A stretch of DNA of 64,000 nucleotides from Acidobacteriota bacterium (GTDB lineage: Bacteria; Actinomycetota; Acidimicrobiia; Acidimicrobiales; Microtrichaceae): assembly GCA_003577145.1 (NCBI GenBank), contig QEUP01000024.1, positions 47,953 through 111,952 of the forward strand, read 5' to 3'. A program made the position numbers and the translations under genes. The notes under the pieces were generated by a model. The model searched no databases. It saw only the letters and a program-made list of their open reading frames with translations, and had not been told where the DNA came from. This document shows, one piece after another, positions 18,247 to 25,034 of this stretch (the stretch's first letter is position 1; each line of letters begins with the position of its first letter).

Positions 18247-19740
18247 CTATGAGGCACCAGATTCACGGTCTACCTCCGCCCAGAGCAATTCGAACGCCGT
18301 CTTCACGTCGCGCGCCCAACGTGCCTCGTGGGGGCTGCGTCGCGGGTCTTGGCCCCAGCTCGACCAACGCGCCGCCCCTGTCGTTGCAGCCTGCCCGGCG
18401 TCGGCTCTGTTCGTTGCACCGAGCCGGCCGAGGGGATCGGACCGGCTCGTCAGTCGTTCGAGGTCGGCCATGAGGTCGGCGGGGAGCACGAGCTCGCCGC
18501 GCCCGGCGGCGTGCATCACCTCGGTGACTCGCAGGGCGTGCATCTCCGGATCGAGCTCCAGATGCTCCAGCGGGGATCGCAGCGACCTGAGGACCCGGGA
18601 GTTCGCGGGGTCGGAGCGCAGGTACGAGAGGCGCTGTAGGTCGCACACCGCTACGTGTGCCTTCAAGAGGTCGGCTTGCTGCGCGAAGCGGCCGATGATC
18701 TGGTCACGGAGCGGCGCGAAGCCTGACTGCTCGTCGAGGGCACGAATCAGCGGGGCGGCACCACGGGCTCCTGCGTCGACTGCCTCCATGGCGACCTGGA
18801 GACCGTAGAGCCCGAGCAGGCGCAGGAGTCGCTGGCGCGGCCGGTCACCGAGGTCGAGCTGGTCGAACCGTAAGAACTCCTCGGGGCTCAACAACATGTC
18901 CTCGCGATCGAGCTCGTCCTCCACGGCGGCCACCGCGACGACGCCGCGGGCGTCGTCCTCGGTGAACTGGGCCGCGTTGGCCGTCTCGGCGAGAAGGCCT
19001 ACCACCGGCATCACGTCGGCGACCACACTGCGGAGGTCTTGGGCGACCCGGGCGGCAATCGGCTGCGCCACATCGAGAGGACGGGCTTCCCGGGTCAGTT
19101 GGTCGACCTTGCTGAGCACGCCGATGCTGTTGACGGCCGAGAGACCGGTCCCGTCGTAGAGGGACCGGAAGGCGGTGAGGACCTCGGCGTCAGCTTGGCG
19201 GAGGTGAGGCATGAGGAACACGAGGGCGTCGGCCTGACCGATGGCTTTGGAGGAGTCGACTGCTTCGCGGGAGGTGCCCACACCGAGGAAGGCGGCACTC
19301 TGCTCGCCGGCCCCGGTCACCGTGTTCAAGCCGGGGGTGTCGATGATCGTGATGGTCCTCAGGTTGGCGTTCGAGAGGTAGACCTCCACCAGCCGGACCT
19401 GATCGAGAGGGACACCTAGCTCGGAGGGGAGGCCGCGCTCGGTGAGCGGGATCGGCGACCTGCTGCCGTCCTCGCTGACCACCTCGGCTCGTTCAGGGTG
19501 GCCGTACTCGAAGGATGTGACGACCCGCGTGCACTCGCCGGCGTCCACCGGCGCGATCCGCTGACCGAGCAGCGCGTTGACCAGGGTGGACTTGCCGGCG
19601 CTGACGCTTCCGGCGACAGTCACCCGCAGTGGCACCAGCAGCTTCTCCCTCACGCTGAGCGCGAGGTCGCGGCCCTCCCCGGGCTGAAGCTGAGCCAGGG
19701 CGTCGTCGCACACCTCAAGGACACGGTTGGTCAGCGTCAT
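18247..19740 (-). CDS. Dynamin-like GTPase, second member of the pair
   Basis: A 497-residue GTPase with P-loop AGSVSAGKST (43-52), G3 DTPG (134-137) and G4 SKVD (210-213). The C-terminal part is mostly helical without an obvious membrane hairpin, unlike its partner, which resembles the IniC type of shorter bacterial dynamin. ATG at 19738-19740 gives the usual start (MTLTNRVLEVCDDAL). It is the promoter-proximal gene of the two-dynamin unit and is divergent from the proline-rich membrane protein at 19894. Confidence 0.85.
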   Translation of the reverse strand: MTLTNRVLEVCDDALAQLQPGEGRDLALSVREKLLVPLRVTVAGSVSAGKSTLVNALLGQRIAPVDAGECTRVVTSFEYGHPERAEVVSEDGSRSPIPLTERGLPSELGVPLDQVRLVEVYLSNANLRTITIIDTPGLNTVTGAGEQSAAFLGVGTSREAVDSSKAIGQADALVFLMPHLRQADAEVLTAFRSLYDGTGLSAVNSIGVLSKVDQLTREARPLDVAQPIAARVAQDLRSVVADVMPVVGLLAETANAAQFTEDDARGVVAVAAVEDELDREDMLLSPEEFLRFDQLDLGDRPRQRLLRLLGLYGLQVAMEAVDAGARGAAPLIRALDEQSGFAPLRDQIIGRFAQQADLLKAHVAVCDLQRLSYLRSDPANSRVLRSLRSPLEHLELDPEMHALRVTEVMHAAGRGELVLPADLMADLERLTSRSDPLGRLGATNRADAGQAATTGAARWSSWGQDPRRSPHEARWARDVKTAFELLWAEVDRESGAS

Positions 19741-19893
19741 CTCACACCTGCGGATCGAGGTCGCACTCGGCGGAGTGTAGGGCGAAGGACGCCCGGGGAA
19801 TCCCCCGCGGGTGAAACATCTGTGGCACCTGTCGCATCTCTAGGGCCGATCACCACGGAAACGACGGGAACCACGGACCCTTCGGAGGCGACG

Positions 19894-20568
19894 ATGGCAG
19901 CACTGCAGGAGGAACAACTTCCCCAGCCCGTCTACCCCACGCATCATCGTCACGTTGCCCCTCGGAGTCTTCACCCGCCCACCACGACGGCGGTGCCGCA
20001 TCATCGGCTGCATCATCAGCAGACGGCGCTGTCTCCCGCCGCCCCTGCTCGGCGTTTCCGTGGTCGACAGATGCTGTCGGCGAGCGTCATCGCCGTCGTG
20101 GTGGCCGCCATCTCGGTCTCCGTGCTGGTCCTGAGGGGCGTGGGCACCGACGAGCCACCCCCGCCACCCCCACCGCCACCTACGACCGAGCCCTCTGACG
20201 AAGTAGTCGAAGCTGCCTACGGGCTGCTCGGGGACTTCGGAACCGATGCCGAGTGGCAGTGCCTGGTCGATTCGTTGAGTACCGAGGACGAGATCGTCCA
20301 GGCGATCGAGGCGGGAACAAGCGACTTCGACACCGCTCACGCCGGGTCGCTGATGACCGGCTGTGTGTCGGCTGCCTCCCTCGCCGAAGGATACGCCTCC
20401 TCGCTGACGGACCTCACGCAGGCCCAGGTCGATTGCATCGAGAGTGAGCTCGCGAGCCTGGACACCGCCACATGGTCGGAGCTCCTCAGCCTCAACCTGC
20501 AGTACCCCGCGTCCGAGTCAGAGTTGATCGCCCTCCAGGACGAGCTGTTCGGTTACTGCCTCTACTGA
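19894..20568 (+). CDS. Proline-rich single-pass membrane protein of unknown function
   Basis: A 224-residue protein with a His/Pro-rich cytoplasmic N terminus (1-58), a single membrane helix at about 62-82 (LSASVIAVVVAAISVSVLVL), a run of nine prolines (about 88-98) and an extracytoplasmic acidic helical domain with four cysteines that may form disulfides. The ATG at 19894 is preceded by GGAGG at a 5-nt distance. No family was recognised. It is divergent from the dynamin pair with a 153-bp shared promoter region, so it may belong to the same system. Confidence 0.7.
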   Translation: MAALQEEQLPQPVYPTHHRHVAPRSLHPPTTTAVPHHRLHHQQTALSPAAPARRFRGRQMLSASVIAVVVAAISVSVLVLRGVGTDEPPPPPPPPPTTEPSDEVVEAAYGLLGDFGTDAEWQCLVDSLSTEDEIVQAIEAGTSDFDTAHAGSLMTGCVSAASLAEGYASSLTDLTQAQVDCIESELASLDTATWSELLSLNLQYPASESELIALQDELFGYCLY

Positions 20569-20611
20569 CTGCCTCTACTGATCGTCAACCCGCCTCCTTG
20601 GGTCAGGAGAA

Positions 20612-20637
20612 GAGCCGGGGCCTTCGGGCCCCGGCTC
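20612..20637. terminator. GC-rich hairpin with UUCG loop
   Basis: GAGCCGGGGCC (20612-20622) and GGCCCCGGCTC (20627-20637) form a perfect 11-bp stem closed by a TTCG tetraloop, 44 bp after the stop of the proline-rich protein. The downstream T-tract is weak (CGTTCGTT), so efficiency is uncertain. Confidence 0.7.
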
Positions 20638-20955
20638 CGTTCGTTCCGCCCGCGGGCCGCCGTACCGTTGCCGGCGAGGGACTCGAGCTCGACGGTCCCG
20701 ACAGCTCGCTTCTGGGCGGTGGCCACAACACCCCTGCTCTTGTCCCTGCGGAAGCACGCGGGGATCGGCCTCCTCCTCACCTCCATCAGGTGGGGAGTGA
20801 TGCCTCCTTCGACGAACACCTGGCATGAAGGTCGGCGACGCCAACACGGTTGATGTCTTGGAGACGAGACCAGCGCTGTGTTCGAGCCCCCCGGCAGCTC
20901 ATCTCTCCCGCGAGGGGGCCTGAAGGACCGCCGGTGTTGACCGAGCCGAGCTCGT
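20638..20955. other. Intergenic region without recognised gene
   Basis: About 320 bp between the hairpin and the nitroreductase operator. Open frames here are short and lack start signals or family features. I see no tRNA or other RNA gene. Confidence 0.4.
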
Positions 20956-20975
20956 CCTGTAATGATCGTTACAGG
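20956..20975. promoter_or_regulatory. Palindromic operator-like site before the nitroreductase
   Basis: CCTGTAATGATCGTTACAGG is a 20-bp palindrome with one mismatched pair, and the TGTAA-N6-TTACA half-sites are typical of TetR-, MarR- or BlaI-type repressors. It lies 19 bp upstream of the nitroreductase ATG, inside the probable leader. The cognate regulator is not encoded next to it. Confidence 0.6.
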
Positions 20976-20994
20976 CAGCGATGGGGAGCTCGCC

Positions 20995-21972
20995 ATGACC
21001 GACGAGAGCTCGAGCGTTCCCCGATCGGGTCGCACGGGGGCGGTGGACCAAACCCGGGCCCGGTCGAGTGAGCCCGCCGACGAGGAGGCCCTCTGGCGGC
21101 TGTACGAAGCCGTCGAGGAGCTCGATGCCCGTTCCGAGGGGCATCGCGTCGATCGCGAGGTCTACCGGCGGATGCTGGGCAGCCGCCGCAACCGCAGCCG
21201 GGCGCGGCCGCGGATGCTGGGCCGGGGCGAGGTCGCGGCCCACCAGTCCGTCGTCGACTCCGCCAACTTCCTGGACGACCTGGACACCTCCACCGAGGCA
21301 GCCCGGTCCCTCCTCGACGTCATGCGGAGCCGGCGGAGCTGCCGCAGCTTCCTTCCCGACCCGGTCCCGGATTCTCACCGGGAGCTGATCCTGGAGGCGG
21401 GACGGTGGTCACCCTCGGCGGGCAACGCCCAGCCGTGGGAGTTCCTCGTGGTGACCGAACCGGCTGCCAAGGAAGCACTTGCCGAGGCGCTGGCCCTCGC
21501 GGTGGGGACCATGCGTGTCCTCGACGACACCTTCCCCGGCTACGCCAATCCCCGTTATGTGACCACGGCGCCGCTGCTGGTGCTTCCCTACGCCGACATG
21601 CGATGCATGGCCGCCTACCCGTATCCGCTGCCTCGTGAGCCCCGCCGTCACATGCTCGAGCAGTCGATGGCGATGTGCATCCAGAACATGTGGCTGATGG
21701 CAACCCGCCTCGGCCTGGGTGCAACCAACTGGACGCTCGGTCACCCCGTGGTCGATTCCCGCATCCGGGAGCAGTTCGGGGTTCCGGAGCACTTCGTGAT
21801 GTCCACGCTGCTCGTCCTCGGCTATCCCCGCCATGTCCCGATGCCCCGTCCTCGCCGCGCCCTCGAGGAGATGACCCACCTCGAGTGCTTCGATGCCGAT
21901 CGCGTTCGCAGCGATGAGGAGCTGGTCGAGTTCTTCTACGAGTACGGCGTTCGGGGACGGGGCTTTCGCTAG
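20995..21972 (+). CDS. Nitroreductase family protein
   Basis: A 325-residue protein. The first 90 residues are a charged, Arg-rich helical extension without known domain; the rest is a nitroreductase fold (FMN-dependent NAD(P)H oxidoreductase), with the FMN-phosphate motif RRSCRSFLPDPV (about 106-117), SPSAGNAQPWEF, and C-terminal GATNWTLG. The ATG at 20995 follows GGGGAG at a good distance; an upstream ATG at 20962 lies in the palindromic operator and is less likely. Single gene; substrate unknown. Confidence 0.85.
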   Translation: MTDESSSVPRSGRTGAVDQTRARSSEPADEEALWRLYEAVEELDARSEGHRVDREVYRRMLGSRRNRSRARPRMLGRGEVAAHQSVVDSANFLDDLDTSTEAARSLLDVMRSRRSCRSFLPDPVPDSHRELILEAGRWSPSAGNAQPWEFLVVTEPAAKEALAEALALAVGTMRVLDDTFPGYANPRYVTTAPLLVLPYADMRCMAAYPYPLPREPRRHMLEQSMAMCIQNMWLMATRLGLGATNWTLGHPVVDSRIREQFGVPEHFVMSTLLVLGYPRHVPMPRPRRALEEMTHLECFDADRVRSDEELVEFFYEYGVRGRGFR

Positions 21973-22058
21973 TCCCGAGGGGAGCGACCGTATCTCTGAC
22001 GGGTCTGGCGGGCGTGGGCGACAGGCGGGCGTGGGCGAAGAGGCCGGACTTGGGGCTG

Positions 22059-23156
22059 TCACATGATGCCGAGGAGCTTGCCGGCGAGGCGGGCAGCGGA
22101 ACCACCGGCCTCCTCGGCGACGGCAAGTGCGGTGGGCACATCGAGATCGTGGGCGAGCGCGGTGACGACTGCGTTGTCCGCTGCGGCATCACCGCCGGGG
22201 CGCGCGGCCCAGGCGAACAGCTCGTCCAATCGTGCGGCAGCCGATTCGAGGTCGGCATCGGCGAAGTCCCATGGCGTGCGCCAGTCCCGGTCGACCAGCA
22301 GCAGCCGCAGCGCTTCGGGTTGCCATTGTTCGAGGAGGTCCCGCACGAAGACGAGATTCCCGGTGGACTTGGCGATCTTCTCGCCGGCGCGGGTCACTGT
22401 TCCGATGTGCATCCACGAACGGGCGAAGGGGGCGACGCCGGTGGCGGTTTCGACCATGGCCGCCTCGAACGCGTGGTGGGGGAAGGCGAGATCCTCACCG
22501 CCGGCGTGGATGTCCACCGATAGCCCCAGGATCGCGGTAGCCATGGCCGCGCACTCGGCATGCCAACCCGGGCGGCCATCCCCCCAAGGGCTCTGCCACG
22601 CTGGTTCACCCGAGTCGGAGTGCCGCCACAGGATTGCGTCGAGTGGGTCGTCCTTGAGCGGGTCGTCGGGATCGCCGCCTCGGTCGGCGTCGAGGCGGAG
22701 CGCCTCAGCACGATCCAGACCGGCTCGCTCGGTCACCCCAGAGCTGCGGAAGTACACGTTCCCCTGCCGTTCGTAGGCTGCGTCACGGTCGAGGAGCGCC
22801 CGGGTCAGGAAGATGACTTCGGTGATGTACTCACGTGAGAGCGGTTCGTAGGAGGGCTTCCTCACGCGCAGCTTCCGCATGTCGTCTTCGAACTGGTATG
22901 TCTGCTGGGTTGCAAGCGCCTGCCAGCCCACATCCCTGGCACTCGCCTGCGCCAGGATGTCGTCATCGACGTCGGTGATGTTGCGGCAGACCTGCACCTC
23001 GAGGCCGAGGTGTTCCAGGACCCGCGCGACGGTGTCCACCCAGACGAAGGTCGAGGCGTGGCCGAGGTGGGTGGTGTCATAAGGGGTGATCCCGCAGACG
23101 TACACACGTGCTCGGGCCAAGCAGGGAAGCGGTCGCCCGCCGAGTGTGAAGATCAC
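22059..23156 (-). CDS. mshC: Cysteine-glucosaminyl-inositol ligase of mycothiol synthesis (MshC)
   Basis: A 365-residue class I aminoacyl-tRNA-synthetase-like enzyme expected to adenylate cysteine and join it to GlcN-inositol in mycothiol synthesis. It has the HIGH-type motif HLGH (30-33), zinc ligands Cys21, Cys202 and His227/228, and the MshC-type block GGDPDDPLKDDPLDAILW followed by GRPGWHAECAAM. The KMSKS loop reads KIAKS (260-264). It ends soon after the catalytic core and lacks the anticodon-binding domain of cysteinyl-tRNA synthetase (about 460 residues), which favours MshC. It is shorter than mycobacterial MshC (about 412). Start is GTG at 23154-23156. A divergent cysteinyl-tRNA synthetase paralogue is the alternative. 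Confidence 0.82.
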   Translation of the reverse strand: MIFTLGGRPLPCLARARVYVCGITPYDTTHLGHASTFVWVDTVARVLEHLGLEVQVCRNITDVDDDILAQASARDVGWQALATQQTYQFEDDMRKLRVRKPSYEPLSREYITEVIFLTRALLDRDAAYERQGNVYFRSSGVTERAGLDRAEALRLDADRGGDPDDPLKDDPLDAILWRHSDSGEPAWQSPWGDGRPGWHAECAAMATAILGLSVDIHAGGEDLAFPHHAFEAAMVETATGVAPFARSWMHIGTVTRAGEKIAKSTGNLVFVRDLLEQWQPEALRLLLVDRDWRTPWDFADADLESAAARLDELFAWAARPGGDAAADNAVVTALAHDLDVPTALAVAEEAGGSAARLAGKLLGIM

Positions 23157-23273
23157 CGCACGACGGTTGCACGCAAGGCCGACAGAGGCAAGAAGGGCTC
23201 GCTGGTTCTGGGACCGATGGGTCCGCGTCTGGCGCGTTCTGGTGGTCCCAAATCGTGCTTCGAGACGCGCGCC

Positions 23274-23304
23274 GAAGGGGTGCGGATCCGATCCGCACCC
23301 CTTC
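23274..23304. terminator. Strong hairpin downstream of the acidic repeat gene
   Basis: GAAGGGGTGCGGAT (23274-23287) and ATCCGCACCCCTTC (23291-23304) form a perfect 14-bp stem with a 3-nt CCG loop. It lies 20 bp beyond the stop of the minus-strand acidic repeat gene and upstream of mshC on the same strand, so it probably ends that transcript. Confidence 0.7.
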
Positions 23305-23323
23305 AGTGGTGGTGGATGCTTGC

Positions 23324-24308
23324 TCAGTAGCTGTAGTCGTAGGAGGAGTCGTAGCTGGAGGTGTCGTAGCTCGAGCCGGTGTCGTAGCTGCTGTAGTCGT
23401 AGCTGGAGCCGGTGTCGTAGCTGCCGTCGTAGTTGACGTAGTCGCTCCAGGACTCGTTGGCGTAGCCCTCGGTCTCGACGCTGAGATCCTCGTAGTAGTT
23501 GGCTGCTTCCTGGTCACCGGCCACATAGGCGTCCACGCTGGCGTTCCAGGCGTCCCACGACGTGTCGTCCCATGCCTCGTACTCGTCGTACAGGCTCTCC
23601 GAGTAGGCGCTGTCGTAGCTGTAGCCGTCGTCGTAGCTGTAGGAGTCGGTGTAGGCGTTGCTGTCGGCGATGAGGCTGTAGTCGTCGGCCTCGGTGTAGC
23701 TGTCGGCGATGAAGCTGGTAGCCGTTGTCGTAGCTGTAGCCGTCGTCGTAGCTGTAGCTGTCGTCGTAGGTCCAGCTCTCGTCCTCGACGGTCCAGCTCT
23801 CGTCATCGAGGGTGTCGTAGAAGAGCTGGTCCTCAGAGGTCCACACGTCGCTGTCTTCGAACTCGTAGCTGTAGTCGTAGCTGGTGTCCCAGCCGTCGAT
23901 GGCGAGCTCGTCGTAGACGACGTCCCAGGTGACATCGAAGCTGTCGCTGTTCGACTGGTCGACCGAGCTGCTGTCGTCGACCACCGTGTCGCAGGCAACC
24001 TCGGTGCTGCCGTCACCGACCATGTCGATCTCGTCTATGGCCATCGTGATGTCGGCCTCGAGGTCACCGTCGAGGTCCACCCAGAGGGTGTCGAGCGTGC
24101 CGTCGAACTCCATGTCGAGCAGCGAGGTCTCGGCATAACCGTCGCCGTCGAAGTCCGAGTAGGTCGTGTCGGTGATCCCGTCGAAGTTCTCGTCGGTGAC
24201 GGCGGTCTCATCTATCCCGTCGGCGTCGAGGTCCATGTCTGCGGTGAGGGTTGCCTCAGGGCTCTCGCTGCCGGTTTCTTCGTAGAGGCTGAAGGGCTGG
24301 GTGGTCAT
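23324..24308 (-). pseudogene. Frameshifted acidic protein with calcium-loop and Tyr-Ser-Asp repeats
   Basis: Two frames must be joined to read this gene. From ATG 24306-24308 (AGGAAG eight bases upstream) the protein carries DxDxDG loops (DMDLDADGIDE, DFDGDGYAE, DLDGDLEAD) like those of the C39-like protein at 15031-16011, then a SYDDGYSYD-rich region. At 23717-23718 the sequence reads GGC-TAC-C-AGC; removing one C restores GGC TAC AGC TTC and keeps the frame open to 23324, giving about 327 residues ending in a low-complexity tail of YSSYDTGSSYD type. Composition and repeats continue smoothly across the break, so the extra C is either a recent mutation, phase variation in a repeat, or a sequencing error. 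No signal peptide and no peptidase domain are seen. Confidence 0.75.
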
Positions 24309-24873
24309 TTGGGGCACTTCCTTTGGTCAGGGCCCCGGTGACTTCCAGGGCGAATTGCTTTGTACGCCCCGAACCGATGCAGCGCCTTGCAGGCTTGTTT
24401 CACGACTTGAGGATTCTTTTTCGTCGAGCTCCGCCGGCCGGGGCGGGTGCCCCGTGACCCTGGCCATCTCGGGCAGATCGCTACCCCGTCGCCGTCCAGC
24501 CCACAGCAGCGGCTGCGCACAGCAGAGATCACTGGCTATACCGGAAAGGATTCAGAAACAGTGACAAGGAAGAAAAACCACTGAAAGAAGATAGCCCTAC
24601 CCCTGAAAGGCCCCGGTGTCTCGACCGCGGCTGATCCGTGACGGATCAAGTCCTGGTCGACCGGTGGCTCGCTTTCGCGCACCGGTGGTGAACCGGACGG
24701 CCCGCGGCCGCCGCCGAGAGGAGAGCCGGCAGAGCGGCGATCACCCGTGTTGAGGAAGAGGAACGCAGCCAGGGGGATCGCCGCGGCGGGTGCGAGGAAG
24801 GTGGCAGGAAGGGCATGGCACGGGCACGAATCGGCTTGCCTCGACCGGGCTGTCATGCGACCATGGCGGGGTC
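24309..24873. other. Long intergenic region upstream of the ilvB leader
   Basis: About 565 bp separate the divergent acidic repeat gene and the ilvB leader peptide. It must hold the promoters for both. The stretch 24530-24610 is markedly A-rich for this genome and is a plausible promoter area, but no clear -35/-10 pair was identified. Open frames in it show no family features. Confidence 0.4.
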
Positions 24874-24909
24874 ATGCCGAAGCCCAACGACCTCGTAGTA
24901 GTGACCTAG
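24874..24909 (+). CDS. ilvB leader peptide
   Basis: An 11-codon ORF, MPKPNDLVVVT, with consecutive Leu-Val-Val-Val codons (CTC GTA GTA GTG) immediately before Thr and stop. Leader peptides of ilvB in actinobacteria carry a similar run of branched-chain residues. The TAG stop abuts a 9-bp hairpin (24909-24917 with 24927-24935), followed by a terminator hairpin. Starvation for valine or leucine would stall the ribosome in this ORF and favour readthrough into ilvB; the mechanism is inferred from the layout. Confidence 0.85.
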   Translation: MPKPNDLVVVT

Positions 24910-24973
24910 GCGCACGCACAGCAGCCGCGTGCGCCGTTACCGACCTCCCAGCGCGGGAGGTCGTTCTGGTTTT
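24909..24973 (+). terminator. ilvB attenuator (pause hairpin and terminator)
   Basis: Hairpin A pairs GGCGCACGC (24909-24917) with GCGTGCGCC (24927-24935), perfect 9 bp. Hairpin B pairs GACCTCCC (24942-24949) with GGGAGGTC (24955-24962) and is followed by GTTCTGGTTTT, a terminator-like tail. The same order of leader stop, hairpin A and terminator B occurs before leuA at 45565-45627. Confidence 0.8.
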
Positions 24974-25034
24974 CCGGGGCGATCTCGAGCAGCGCCGGCG
25001 GATTTCAGGAACTGCCCGTGATGGAAGAGAATCT

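Noticed and set aside
20638-20955. tRNA-like T-arm sequence (TTCGAGCC near 20880)
   Set aside because: The flanking bases do not form a T-stem, and no acceptor or anticodon arm can be drawn.
22009-22040. Short direct repeat GGCGGGCGTGGGCGA twice after the nitroreductase
   Set aside because: Only two 15-bp copies in GC-rich intergenic DNA; no link to a gene or element.
22059-23156. Annotation as cysteinyl-tRNA synthetase
   Set aside because: The protein lacks the anticodon-binding region and carries the MshC-type block around GGDPDDP and GRPGWHAECAA.
23700-23730. Programmed ribosomal frameshift in the acidic repeat protein
   Set aside because: No slippery heptamer or downstream pseudoknot is apparent; a single extra C in repeat DNA explains the break better.
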